From Hyphomicrobium_A sp964493785 (GTDB lineage Bacteria; Pseudomonadota; Alphaproteobacteria; Rhizobiales; Hyphomicrobiaceae): a DNA stretch of 64,000 bases. The stretch covers positions 1-64,000 of the forward strand of contig CAZBPM010000006.1 of assembly GCA_964493785.1 (NCBI GenBank), given 5' to 3'. The position numbers were made by a program, and so were the translations under genes. Each line of letters begins with the position of its first letter. Positions within the stretch are counted from its first letter, which is position 1. The notes under the pieces were generated by a model. It was given only the letters and a program-made list of their open reading frames with translations, was not told where the DNA came from and ran no database searches. This document shows positions 1 to 7,933 of this stretch, piece after piece.

Positions 1-30
1 CGGTTAGGGGTCAGGCTCTAGTGGTGCTCG

Positions 31-936
31 ATGCGCTTCGTGATGCTCGCCCGCAATCCGCAGCTCTACTCGCATGTTCGACTGTGCGAGGCGGCGCGTG
101 CGCGCGGTCACACGATCGACGTGGTCAACACGCTCCACGTCCACATGAACATCACATCGAACCAGCCGGTGTTGCGCCATAACGGCCAGCGCCTGCCGAT
201 CTACGATGCCGTGATCCCGCGCATCGGCGCATCAATCACGCACTACGGCCTTGCGGTGCTTCGGCAATTCGAGATGCAGGGCGTCTACCCGCTGAACGAG
301 AGCGTTGCGATCGGCCGCTCGCGCGACAAGCTCCGAGCGCTGCAGCTGCTCGCTCGCGAGGGCATAGGATTGCCGGTCACGGCCTTTGCGCACGGACCGC
401 GACGCGCCGAGCACGTGATCAAAGAAGTCGGCGGCGTACCGGTGGTCATCAAGCTGCTCGAAGGCACGCAGGGGATGGGCGTCATCCTTGCGGAGACCGA
501 GGGGTCGGCGAAGTCGATCATCGAGGCGTTCAGTGCCGCCAACGTGAACATCATGGTGCAAGAGTTCATCCGCGAGGCTAACGGCACGGACATCCGGGCA
601 CTGGTCATCGGCGGGGAGGTGGTAGCAGCCACCAAGCGCATCGGCCGGCCCGGCGATTTCCGGTCCAATGTACATCGCGGGGGAACCGCGATGCAGGTCG
701 ATCTGACCGGCGAAGAGAAGCGCATTGCGGTCAAAGCTGCCGAGGCACTCGGGCTCAACGTGTCGGGCGTCGACATGATCCGATCAAACCGCGGCCCGCT
801 GGTGATGGAGGTCAACTCGTCTCCCGGCCTGGAGGGCATCGAAGGCGCGACCGGCATCGATATCGCAAGCAGGATCATCGATTTCCTCGAAGCGCATGCT
901 TGCTACGGCCACACGAAGACGCGGGGCGTGGGCTAG
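31..936 (+). CDS. rimK: RimK-type ATP-grasp ligase (S6 modification protein)
   Basis: A 301-residue protein that matches RimK, which adds glutamate residues to the C-terminus of ribosomal protein S6 in the cytoplasm. The N-terminal third is the RimK-type pre-ATP-grasp domain (RIGASITHYG near residue 64). The ATP-grasp domain follows, with the ATP-binding KLLEGTQGMGV stretch near residue 140, VQEFI near 176 and the metal-binding end MEVNSSPGLEG near 260. Length is normal for the family. The ATG at 31 is the first start in the frame. It stands alone here: bpt follows after about 310 bases. Some RimK relatives modify other substrates, so the S6 target is inferred from family. Confidence 0.93.
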   Translation: MRFVMLARNPQLYSHVRLCEAARARGHTIDVVNTLHVHMNITSNQPVLRHNGQRLPIYDAVIPRIGASITHYGLAVLRQFEMQGVYPLNESVAIGRSRDKLRALQLLAREGIGLPVTAFAHGPRRAEHVIKEVGGVPVVIKLLEGTQGMGVILAETEGSAKSIIEAFSAANVNIMVQEFIREANGTDIRALVIGGEVVAATKRIGRPGDFRSNVHRGGTAMQVDLTGEEKRIAVKAAEALGLNVSGVDMIRSNRGPLVMEVNSSPGLEGIEGATGIDIASRIIDFLEAHACYGHTKTRGVG

Positions 937-1245
937 AGCGCTTCTGGTTATCATAGGCGCCCTCACCCGGCCGGTGGCGGCCCAGCGCTCGGGGGACTCG
1001 CTCGATGCCGAAGCCAGAACGGTTCTAATAAGCGCCCCGGGAGCTGCCGCGGCCATAGCATCAGGTGCGGGTCCCGAGTTGCCTTGGCGCCAATACGGCG
1101 GGCAGAACAGCTTGTTAGGCTTGTGCGGATAGAGCTGCGCCGACCGAAAGAGGCGCCTTGATCGCGCCCTAACGGCCAACATATCATCACCTTACAATAG
1201 GGGGCGCTCTCGGCGCCTCACTGGCAGTTCGAGGGACGTCAGAGA
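937..1245. other. Gene-free stretch between rimK and bpt
   Basis: About 310 bases with no convincing gene, no clear hairpin plus T-run after rimK, and no repeat I can recognise. Short open frames here lack a good ribosome site and do not read like protein. Confidence 0.5.
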
Positions 1246-1989
1246 ATGACGGAGCAGCAAAAGCACTTTCCGGAATTCTACGTCACCGCTCCCCAGCCCT
1301 GCCCCTATCTGCCAGGCCGGCAGGAGCGCAAGCTCTTCACCCACCTGACGCAGGAAAAGCCGCCGACGCTGATCGACAATCTATTGCGCGGCGGCTTCCG
1401 CCGAAGCCAGAACATCGCCTACATGCCTTACTGCGAGGGATGCCAAGCGTGCGTGTCCGTTCGCGTCGTTGTCGATGGGTTCGTCGTTACGCGCTCCATG
1501 CGCCGCGCGCTCGAACGCGGGACCGGGCTTGAGGCCCGCCGCGTGCCGCCGGAGCCGACCTCGGAGCAGTTCGCTCTGTTCCGACGCTACATCGATGCGC
1601 GCCATTCAGATGGCGGCATGGCGGACATGACCGTGCTCGACTACGCGATGATGGTCGAAGACAGCGTGATCAATACGTTCGTCACGGAGTACCGCGAGAA
1701 GCCTGAGAACCCGCTCGACAGCGATCCCGACAGCTGGCCTTTGAAAGCCGTGGCGCTGTGCGATCTGCTCTCTGACGGCATTTCGATGGTGTACAGCTTC
1801 TATGATCCGACGACCGATCAGATGTCGCTCGGCACCTACATGATCCTAGAGCACCTCGAGTATGCGCGAAGGCTGGGGTTGCCTTACGTCTACCTGGGCT
1901 ACTGGATCAACGGCTCGCGCAAGATGAACTACAAGATGCGGTTCCAGCCGCAGGAGCATCTCGGGCCAAACGGCTGGGTGCGCACGTAG
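1246..1989 (+). CDS. bpt: Aspartate/glutamate leucyltransferase
   Basis: A 247-residue Bpt/arginyl-transferase family protein. It transfers leucine from Leu-tRNA to N-terminal Asp or Glu of proteins, marking them for ClpS/ClpAP degradation by the N-end rule. The N-terminal domain shows CPYLPGRQERKLFTHL near residue 19 and the Cys-rich CEGCQACVSVRV near residue 62, both typical. The C-terminal acyl-transferase half ends with GYWINGSRKMNYKMRF, also family-typical. The ATG at 1246 gives the usual N-terminus. Gene is monocistronic and convergent with the next gene. Bpt and the eukaryote-like Ate are close, but length and motifs fit the bacterial Bpt type. Confidence 0.93.
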   Translation: MTEQQKHFPEFYVTAPQPCPYLPGRQERKLFTHLTQEKPPTLIDNLLRGGFRRSQNIAYMPYCEGCQACVSVRVVVDGFVVTRSMRRALERGTGLEARRVPPEPTSEQFALFRRYIDARHSDGGMADMTVLDYAMMVEDSVINTFVTEYREKPENPLDSDPDSWPLKAVALCDLLSDGISMVYSFYDPTTDQMSLGTYMILEHLEYARRLGLPYVYLGYWINGSRKMNYKMRFQPQEHLGPNGWVRT

Positions 1990-2013
1990 CCGAAGGCCTA
2001 GCCCGGCGACATA

Positions 2014-2646
2014 CTATTGCTTCAGCGCCGTTTCGAGCTTCTGGAACATGTAGCTCCACTTTTCGGTCTGGGTGTCGACCAGCTTCTGCATGCGGGACTT
2101 CAAATCCGCGAGCAGCGCGCAATCGGGCGTCGGCGCGTCGGCGCCCTCCTGGCCAAGCGTAGAAATGTCGGCGAGCAGGTGCTCTGATTCCTGATCATAG
2201 ACGGCGATCTTGTCGTCACGCACGTAGGGCGCGGCCTCCTGCAGGAAGGCATCGTGACTCCAGCCGCGCTTGTCCTTCAACTCGCGCAGCTTCTCCTGGA
2301 ACGCGGGCTTGTTCTGCAGGTTGAGGTCGCGCAGCGCGCCGGCAGCATCGTCGACGACGGCCTCGAAGTCTGCCTTCTCGCACACGTCGCCCTGCGCCTT
2401 GGCGGGCGGCTGAGGGGCGGACGGCGCGCCTAATCCAGGCGGCGCCCAGGACTTGGCGGCACCATCGGCGGACGGCTCTTTCGGAAGCTGCTCGGCGGGT
2501 TTGGCCGGGCCTGCAGGTGTCGGCGCGATCGGGTCCCAGGAAGAGCCAGGAGCAGCCTCCTGGGAGCGTGCGCTGAAGCTGCCCAAGGCAACCCACGCCG
2601 CCAGCACCACTACCGCGAGATTGCTCGTTTTTGCCGCCCCATTCAT
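2014..2646 (-). CDS. Hypothetical exported protein
   Basis: I do not recognise a family. Starting at the ATG at 2646, which has AGGA eight bases upstream, the protein has 210 residues. It begins with a signal peptide (hydrophobic LAVVVLAAWVALG, then a cleavable SFSARSQ). A Pro/Ala-rich linker follows to about residue 75, then a predicted helical domain with two cysteines that could pair. A longer frame reaches 2724 but would bury the signal peptide, so it was not used. Likely periplasmic. Converges with bpt at a 24-base gap. Reads as real protein throughout. Confidence 0.7.
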   Translation of the reverse strand: MNGAAKTSNLAVVVLAAWVALGSFSARSQEAAPGSSWDPIAPTPAGPAKPAEQLPKEPSADGAAKSWAPPGLGAPSAPQPPAKAQGDVCEKADFEAVVDDAAGALRDLNLQNKPAFQEKLRELKDKRGWSHDAFLQEAAPYVRDDKIAVYDQESEHLLADISTLGQEGADAPTPDCALLADLKSRMQKLVDTQTEKWSYMFQKLETALKQ

Positions 2647-2891
2647 CGGACAAGTCCTAGCCGGGGACCGGTCCGCGGGCAAGCGTACGCGCGGCACAGT
2701 CACCTTGCACTGCAAACCGATCACCTTGCCGTCAAAGTGCAGTTGATCGACTATGACTCACTGCGTCGATTTTTTTTCGTCCCACCGAGGCAGCGCGTTT
2801 CGCGAGTCGACTTTGGCGGAGCGGTCGTGCCGCCGGGGGCTACGGCGACAGACTCGCCGGACCTTTTGAGCGACCTTCGGGGATTGAACTC

Positions 2892-3179
2892 ATGGACATT
2901 ACTTCTCTCCTCATTCAACTCGTCGCTGGTGCAGTTGGGGGCAACGCGGCTGGCGCGGTGAACAAGGGCACCGACCTCGGCACGCTCGGTAACACCATCG
3001 CAGGGGCGCTCGGTGGCGGCATCGGCGGTCAGATTCTCGGCTCATTGCTGGGTATCGGCGGCACCGCTGCAGCATCGGGCCTCGACATCGGGACGATCAT
3101 CTCGGCATTCGCGACTGGCGGCGTATCCGGCGGTCTCACCGCGCTTGTCATCGGCCTGTTGAAGTCGAAGATGGGTTGA
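2892..3179 (+). CDS. Small glycine-zipper membrane protein
   Basis: A 95-residue, very hydrophobic protein rich in Gly and Ala, with three stretches able to span a membrane (around residues 5-20, 38-58 and 65-88) and GxxxG-type spacing (AGALGGGIGGQILG). It ends in a short basic tail, KSKMG. Such proteins are common in Rhizobiales with no assigned function. The ATG at 2892 follows GGGG nine bases upstream. A rho-independent terminator lies 60 bases past the stop, so it is a single-gene transcript. Function is unknown; a membrane location is inferred from composition. Confidence 0.72.
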   Translation: MDITSLLIQLVAGAVGGNAAGAVNKGTDLGTLGNTIAGALGGGIGGQILGSLLGIGGTAAASGLDIGTIISAFATGGVSGGLTALVIGLLKSKMG

Positions 3180-3242
3180 GCAATCAGATTTGATGTCTTC
3201 GCCGGTCGCCGTCTTGTCGCGTATCGGCAAATGCTTTCGACA

Positions 3243-3273
3243 GCCGGCGGCTTCCAGGGTCGCCGGCTTTTTT
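3243..3273 (+). terminator. Rho-independent terminator after the glycine-zipper gene
   Basis: GCCGGCG at 3243-3249 pairs with CGCCGGC at 3261-3267, followed by six T. It is oriented for the gene ending at 3179, and its T-run touches the stop codon of the opposing M48 protease gene. Confidence 0.8.
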
Positions 3274-4382
3274 CAGGCCAATACGTGCAGGAAGCCGACG
3301 CGCTGGTCCGTCGACGGATGCGAGCGCAGGTAACCGGTCAGGTCGTCATCGGCAGGGAACGCCGACGCACGCCCAAGGCTGCGGTGATGATGCTCAAGCT
3401 TCTCCAATGCCGACGCGAGGGCCCGGGGATCGCTGATGAGGTCCAGTGCAACCGCATCGGCAGCAAGCTCGCGGATGCGCGACAGGGCGAGGCATAGCAG
3501 CTCGGAGATGGCTGGCGCCGTCTGCAGCAGGCGCGCCAGCAGCGGTAACGGCAGCGGCATCTGGGGGCGCGCGGCCATCGCTGCGAGGCCGGCGGCCGAA
3601 ACGAGCCGCACCGCGCGATGCAGTTCGGCAGCCAGCGCCATCGTCGAAGCATCGTTGTTGCAGATGTGGGCAATCTCGTGCGCGATGATGGCCGTCACCT
3701 CGTTGCGCGTCATGCCGGCGAGCAGACCGCCCGTCAGGGTGATGACGGCATCGTCGGGCGTTCCCAGCGCGTAGGCGTTCATCGAGCGCTCGGCGGGGAG
3801 CAGATAAACATCAGGCATGCGGCGCAGCCCTGCCCGGCGACAGACCCCATGCATGTGATCGAACAATTCGGGCGCATCCGCCGGCCACAGGCGAAGGGCA
3901 TCGCCGCGGCGGCGCATGGCGTCTCGCGATGCCTGCGGCCCCCTCGAGGCCGGAAGCGCGCCGGTGACGGCGAGTCTGGCGCCCTCGTCGCCGCCAGTGA
4001 TCCAGCCACACAATGCCAACAGCAGCGTGAGGCCGGCGATGGCGCGGCCCGATCGGCGCTCGTTGACGGCGTGATGAAGCCAGCGCCGCGTGTCGGCCGG
4101 CAGCTGCGCCTCGATCCACGCCGTGCAGGATTGTCTCAGGTCTTGCGCCGTGAAAGCGTGCTGGCCGTTTTCGACGGCTAACCGGAGGGCTGCCGCTAGC
4201 TGGCCGTCCGGTACCGATTGATGCCAGTGCGGCTGACGTGCAGCCATCCAAGCTGGGATCCAAGCCCCAACCGGCGCGCTATCGATGCCCCCAAAACAGC
4301 CCACGCCCGTTCGCCGACTCCTGATCCCCAGTGGACGGAGCGTAACAGGAGGGCGGCGCATTTCGCACCAGTCGAAATGCAT
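3273..4382 (-). CDS. M48 (HtpX-like) membrane zinc metalloprotease
   Basis: The zinc-protease signature HEIAH (HExxH) lies near residue 238, preceded by NAYALGTPDDAVITLTGGL, typical of peptidase M48. The downstream zinc ligand region is SRIRELAADAVALDLI, with Glu and Asp as expected. The C-terminus has HPSTDQRV, another M48 hallmark. One membrane helix (IAGLTLLLALCGWI) precedes the protease domain, fewer than in HtpX. The role is presumably quality control of membrane proteins. The start is uncertain: the long frame begins at 4382, while an ATG at 4247 would give about 324 residues and drop a poorly protein-like stretch. The second start may well be right. Confidence 0.8.
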   Translation of the reverse strand: MHFDWCEMRRPPVTLRPLGIRSRRTGVGCFGGIDSAPVGAWIPAWMAARQPHWHQSVPDGQLAAALRLAVENGQHAFTAQDLRQSCTAWIEAQLPADTRRWLHHAVNERRSGRAIAGLTLLLALCGWITGGDEGARLAVTGALPASRGPQASRDAMRRRGDALRLWPADAPELFDHMHGVCRRAGLRRMPDVYLLPAERSMNAYALGTPDDAVITLTGGLLAGMTRNEVTAIIAHEIAHICNNDASTMALAAELHRAVRLVSAAGLAAMAARPQMPLPLPLLARLLQTAPAISELLCLALSRIRELAADAVALDLISDPRALASALEKLEHHHRSLGRASAFPADDDLTGYLRSHPSTDQRVGFLHVLA

Positions 4383-4496
4383 ATCAATGGACAGACGCGG
4401 CCGTTCGGCAACAGGTGGGGTAGGACAACTCCCCTCACCTGCCGCGCGATTGGTACACCTTCGGAGCCTTTCGGACCGGTGCTCCGAGATCGACGC

Positions 4497-4970
4497 TTAG
4501 TGCACGGCGTCCTTGCCGGAGCCGCCGGGCTCATCGGAGTTGCGCTGGCGCACCGGAGGCAGCTCAGGCTTGATGGCGCGGAGCACGGCTATCGCGCGGT
4601 ACGCGTCGAAGATCTGCGAGAGTGCCCGCTGGTAGTCGCGCGCGGCGAGTGCCCGCTTCGCGTCGGCGACCACGGAGGAGTACGCATCGAGGCCGGGATA
4701 GCGACCCGAATTGCGCTGCACGTAGGTCGAGAGGTTGCGCAAGGTATCGAGGATTATGTCCTCGGTGAACGCAATCGCAGCCTGCTGCTCAAGCCGGATG
4801 TTCGCGCCGGCGTAGCCTTGCTGCCCCTGCTGACCGTAGGACTGTGACTGGAAGTGCAGCAGCAGCGGGACGAGGTTTTCCAATAGGCCGGCAAGCGCCT
4901 GCGCGTCCGGACGGGAGAGTTGGCTGTCAGGTGCGTGCGAGCTGCTGCCTTGACCCTGTGAATTCGACAT
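4497..4970 (-). CDS. Hypothetical protein related to the adjacent Gly/Gln-rich repeat protein
   Basis: A 157-residue soluble protein with no signal peptide and no family I recognise. The N-terminal part carries the helix LSRPDAQALAGLLENLVPLL (about residue 19), followed by a short Gln/Gly/Tyr linker (SYGQQGQQGYAG). This is the same helix-plus-linker unit repeated three times in the upstream gene. The rest (residues 55-135) is predicted helical and ends in a hydrophilic tail. GGAG lies ahead of the ATG at 4970. It follows the repeat protein on the same strand after about 80 bases, so the two are probably co-transcribed and act together. Confidence 0.75.
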   Translation of the reverse strand: MSNSQGQGSSSHAPDSQLSRPDAQALAGLLENLVPLLLHFQSQSYGQQGQQGYAGANIRLEQQAAIAFTEDIILDTLRNLSTYVQRNSGRYPGLDAYSSVVADAKRALAARDYQRALSQIFDAYRAIAVLRAIKPELPPVRQRNSDEPGGSGKDAVH

Positions 4971-5053
4971 TGCGTAGCTCCATTCAATCGATGCGGGCGG
5001 AAAGCGGGAGGCCGCCTTGCGGCGGCGCTCCCCTTCTTTTGTCAGCGCGGCCC

Positions 5054-5812
5054 TCAGGCTGCGCGCTGCTGCTGATTGAATGCCTGCAGGTTGTTGATCA
5101 CCTGCGGGAGAACGGCTGTGAGGTGACGCACGATCTCGCCGACGTCGCCCTGGCCGAGCTGACGCTGTCCGCCGCCATAGGCGCCGGCACCGATGTTACC
5201 GAAGGCTGCCTGCCCGAACGGCCCCTGGCCGCCGAAGATGCCCTGGCCACCAAAGAGACCCTGACCACCCTGGCCACCATGAATGGCGTTCCCGAACTGG
5301 CCCTGCTGTCCCTGTAGAGCGTTGACGATCTGGGGCAGCGCCGGAAGGATCTGACGCACAACCTCGTGCACGTCCTGCTGCGAGAGGTAGCGAGGTCCCT
5401 GGCCCCAGCTCTGGCCTTGGCCCCAACCCTGACCTTGACCCTGACCCTGACCCTGACCCTGGCCAAAACCGCCGCCGGAGCCGTAGCCAAATGCAGCGTG
5501 CGGCTGCTGCGCCTGATTGACGATGAGCGGAAGCAACGGAACGAGGTGGCGAACGATCTCGCCCACGTCCTGCTGCGAAAGCGAACGCTGCCAAGCTCCG
5601 CCCCAACCCTGCTGGCCGTAGCCGCCCTGCTGACCGAAGCCCTGCCAGCCGCCCTGGCCGCCGCCGTAGCCCTGCTGTCCAAAGGCCGCTTGACCAGGTC
5701 CCTGGCCCAGTCCCTGGCCCTGGCCGTAATTCTGGCCCCAGCCCTGTCCGCCACCGAAGCCCCAACCCTGGGCGTTCTGATGCGACGGGATGTACTCGCT
5801 ATAGCTCATCAC
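5054..5812 (-). CDS. Gly/Gln-rich low-complexity protein with three helical repeats
   Basis: A 252-residue protein with no signal peptide or membrane helix. Most of it is Gly/Gln/Phe/Tyr/Trp low-complexity sequence (GQGQ, GGQG, GWGQ runs). Embedded in it are three copies of one amphipathic segment: LSQQDVGEIVRHLVPLLPLI near residue 79, LSQQDVHEVVRQILPALPQI near 143 and LGQGDVGEIVRHLTAVLPQV near 217. The sticker-and-linker design resembles phase-separating or self-assembling proteins, but no known family is evident. The ATG at 5812 follows GGAG. A downstream paralogous fragment (4497-4970) carries one more copy of the repeat. Its upstream region is long and AT-rich. Confidence 0.8.
   Translation of the reverse strand: MMSYSEYIPSHQNAQGWGFGGGQGWGQNYGQGQGLGQGPGQAAFGQQGYGGGQGGWQGFGQQGGYGQQGWGGAWQRSLSQQDVGEIVRHLVPLLPLIVNQAQQPHAAFGYGSGGGFGQGQGQGQGQGQGWGQGQSWGQGPRYLSQQDVHEVVRQILPALPQIVNALQGQQGQFGNAIHGGQGGQGLFGGQGIFGGQGPFGQAAFGNIGAGAYGGGQRQLGQGDVGEIVRHLTAVLPQVINNLQAFNQQQRAA
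5427..5462. repeat. Six-unit CCCTGA hexamer repeat inside the Gly/Gln-rich gene
   Basis: Six tandem six-base units (CCCTGA, with CCTTGA and CCCTGG variants). On the coding minus strand each unit encodes Gln-Gly, giving the GQGQGQ run. In-frame and likely to vary in copy number. Confidence 0.85.
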
Positions 5813-6550
5813 TACTCTCCTGTGGGGGGTTTGCTGTTCGTCTGCCTCTGGTGCGCACCGAGCCTTCGTCAGACCGGCAAGGGCGCGTTGAGGGGCTCGA
5901 TCTCGAGCGAGCCCTTTAATCCCGCGCCGGAACGAAAACGGCTGTTTGCGGGCTGCAATTATGTGTCAGAAAACCTCGATGAATTCCAGACCCCATTTCA
6001 GCATTATTTCTGCTTTTCTTTTTCTCCAGTTTCGCAATCCAATGTCACGCTGCCGCCGCTATGCATTTTAATCTATTATTCCTCATTTCGATTTTTATAT
6101 GACCATAAACCATCGACTCCAGCCCTCACGGCCGTCCCAACTGATTGTTTTCACTATATTATTCACTACACCAGCGCGGTGCGTCATCTCTTCCAATTTT
6201 ACTCTGTCGGTGCATTGCGCGGCTAAACATCACTCGCAACGACAATTGAGTTGACGCATTTGCTCTTGCATTTCAACGCGCGCCATTGTTCTGCCCCAAG
6301 CCTTTTCACTGCAGTTACTTTGCTTTCCCGACAGTCAGGATAGATGTTTTCCAATTCCATTTGGCACCGTTATTGAAAGCAGCAATTCCCGTGCACGTTT
6401 TGCAAACCCCTGGAAACACTGGCTTGCATCCCGAATGTCAGCGGCTCCCCGCCAGGCGCGCGTGCCAACATTCTCGCCGCCGCGACAGCGAAGCGCACCC
6501 GCTCGGCAGGCGGGGTGCGGGCAGGTCCGGGAAGGGTCAGCGCGGGCGGT
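5813..6550. other. Long AT-rich non-coding stretch upstream of the repeat-protein gene
   Basis: About 740 bases with no convincing gene. From about 5940 to 6420 the base composition is much richer in A and T than anything nearby, with runs such as TTTTTATATG and CTATATTATT. It sits upstream of the low-complexity gene (minus strand) and downstream of the glutathione transferase gene. It most likely holds the promoter and leader of the former. I could not pick out a confident -35/-10 pair. No hairpin with T-run is obvious after the transferase gene. Confidence 0.55.
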
Positions 6551-7138
6551 TCAGGCGAGGCCTTCGTGCTTCATGGCCAGCTTGACGGCGGGGCGCTCGT
6601 ACATGCGATCGCGGAATGCCAGCAGCTCGGCTGGAATCTCCAGCTTCATGCTGGTCGCCCACGTCAGCATCACGAAGAGGTAAGCGTCGGCAACAGTGAC
6701 ATGTGGGCCAAAGAGATAGGGGCCTGCAAACTTCGTCGCGACGAACTTCAGCTTGCTTTCGACGGCTGCCTTTGCAGCCTTCTTGTCAGCGTCCGAAGCA
6801 GTCGGCACGAAAAGCGGGTGGAACGCCTTGTGCAACTCGCTCGCGAAATAGGCCAGCATCTCCAGAAGCCGATATCGGCCCAGGTGACCCGACGGAGCAA
6901 GCTCTGGCTTTTGATCGGCGATGAAGCTCAGGATCGCGACGTTCTCGGTCAGCACCTCGCCGTCGTCGAACTGAAGCACCGGCACATATCCCTTCGGGTT
7001 GATCCTCGTGAACGGGCTGCCGTCATCGAGCTTGTGCCCTTTGAGATCGACGCGCACGAGATCGAAGTGGATCCCGGCATCGTGCAGCGCGATGTGATCG
7101 GCGAGACTGCAAGCGCCGGGCGAATAGTACAGCTTCAT
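6551..7138 (-). CDS. Glutathione S-transferase, beta-like
   Basis: A 195-residue cytoplasmic protein. It starts with MKLYYSPGACSLADHIAL, the N-terminal thioredoxin-fold strand and active-site loop of bacterial beta-class GSTs, with Cys10 as the likely catalytic residue. NPKGYVPVLQ (cis-Pro loop) and DGEVLTENVAIL complete the glutathione site. The all-helical C-terminal domain includes the N-cap motif region TVADAYLF. It conjugates or reduces electrophiles with glutathione. The frame is open further upstream, but the ATG at 7138 gives exactly the family N-terminus. Single gene, divergent from the CAP-domain gene. Confidence 0.9.
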   Translation of the reverse strand: MKLYYSPGACSLADHIALHDAGIHFDLVRVDLKGHKLDDGSPFTRINPKGYVPVLQFDDGEVLTENVAILSFIADQKPELAPSGHLGRYRLLEMLAYFASELHKAFHPLFVPTASDADKKAAKAAVESKLKFVATKFAGPYLFGPHVTVADAYLFVMLTWATSMKLEIPAELLAFRDRMYERPAVKLAMKHEGLA

Positions 7139-7211
7139 TTGATCACTCCAGAATTGGTTCGGCTCACTCTGCCTCAGTCCTGCGACCCATCCCTTAAGCC
7201 GGGCGGAGCTT

Positions 7212-7925
7212 TTGCTACTAACAGACCTGCATCCACAATCGGCGGCCGCTGCCCTGGGGAACACACATTCGGAAGGCAACAGAACCACTCGCCAGCCAGT
7301 CGATTTTGAGGTCGAGACATTGGGACTTACGCGCCGACACGCAGATCGTTCCAGGCCGGGCGTGCGCGGCGCTCTTGCACTGTGGTGCGTGGCGATGCTG
7401 TTGACCTCCGGCGCCGATGCCAACGACAGCGCAAACGGATGGCGTACGGAGACGGTCACCCCGCCGCCCGTCGCGCCGGGAGCTGCCAAACCTGCGCCGC
7501 GCACGCTGACCCCGCTCGAGCAGAAGGCCGCGGAGACCGTGAGGCTGACCAACGAATTCCGGCGCCGCAACGGACTGCCTGAGTTCGCGGACGATCCGAT
7601 CTGCACGGCTGCTGCCGTCGATCATGCTCAGGACATGGCGCGGCGGGGATACTTCAACCACTTTGGTCCCGAGGGCAGCTCGCCAACAAGCCGGTACAGG
7701 CGGCGCAATACTTCGGGGCAGCGCGTTATCAGGGTGACGGAGAACATCGCGCGCGGGAACGAGACGACGCCGGAGGGTGCGCTGAAGATGTGGCTCAACT
7801 CGGCGGGGCATCGCAAGCACCTCGTCGGCACGGAAATGAATCACATGGGCATCGGCGTCGCCAACGGCACCTGCTACTTCGCGGCGTGCACCTACTTCGT
7901 GCAGTGCTTCTCGCGCCGGCCGTGA
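7212..7925 (+). CDS. CAP (SCP/PR1)-domain exported protein
   Basis: The C-terminal 140 residues form a bacterial CAP domain: NEFRRRNGLP, AAAVDHAQDMARRGYFNHFG, VTENIARG and AGHRKHLVGTEMNHMGIGV, with the conserved His and Glu residues in place. A hydrophobic segment (ALALWCVAMLLTSGADA) before it is a signal peptide, so it is exported. The long frame starts at 7212. A TTG at 7320, preceded by GAGG, would place the signal peptide at the true N-terminus and may be the real start. The role of bacterial CAP proteins is unclear. Four Cys near the C-terminus could form disulfides. Confidence 0.85.
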   Translation: MLLTDLHPQSAAAALGNTHSEGNRTTRQPVDFEVETLGLTRRHADRSRPGVRGALALWCVAMLLTSGADANDSANGWRTETVTPPPVAPGAAKPAPRTLTPLEQKAAETVRLTNEFRRRNGLPEFADDPICTAAAVDHAQDMARRGYFNHFGPEGSSPTSRYRRRNTSGQRVIRVTENIARGNETTPEGALKMWLNSAGHRKHLVGTEMNHMGIGVANGTCYFAACTYFVQCFSRRP

Positions 7926-7933
7926 GGCTGACG

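Noticed and set aside
896..1132. 78-residue frame after rimK
   Set aside because: Overlaps rimK, no ribosome site, composition not protein-like.
2298..2322. GGAAC-N16-GGTT on the plus strand
   Set aside because: It lies inside a gene on the opposite strand with no plus-strand gene close by; chance match to the EcfG form.
5427..5462. Short tandem repeat as CRISPR
   Set aside because: Units are six bases with no spacers, and they encode protein.
5366..6226. 286-residue plus-strand frame with LTLTLT repeats
   Set aside because: It is the antisense reading of the Gly/Gln repeats plus the AT-rich leader; no ribosome site and no family.
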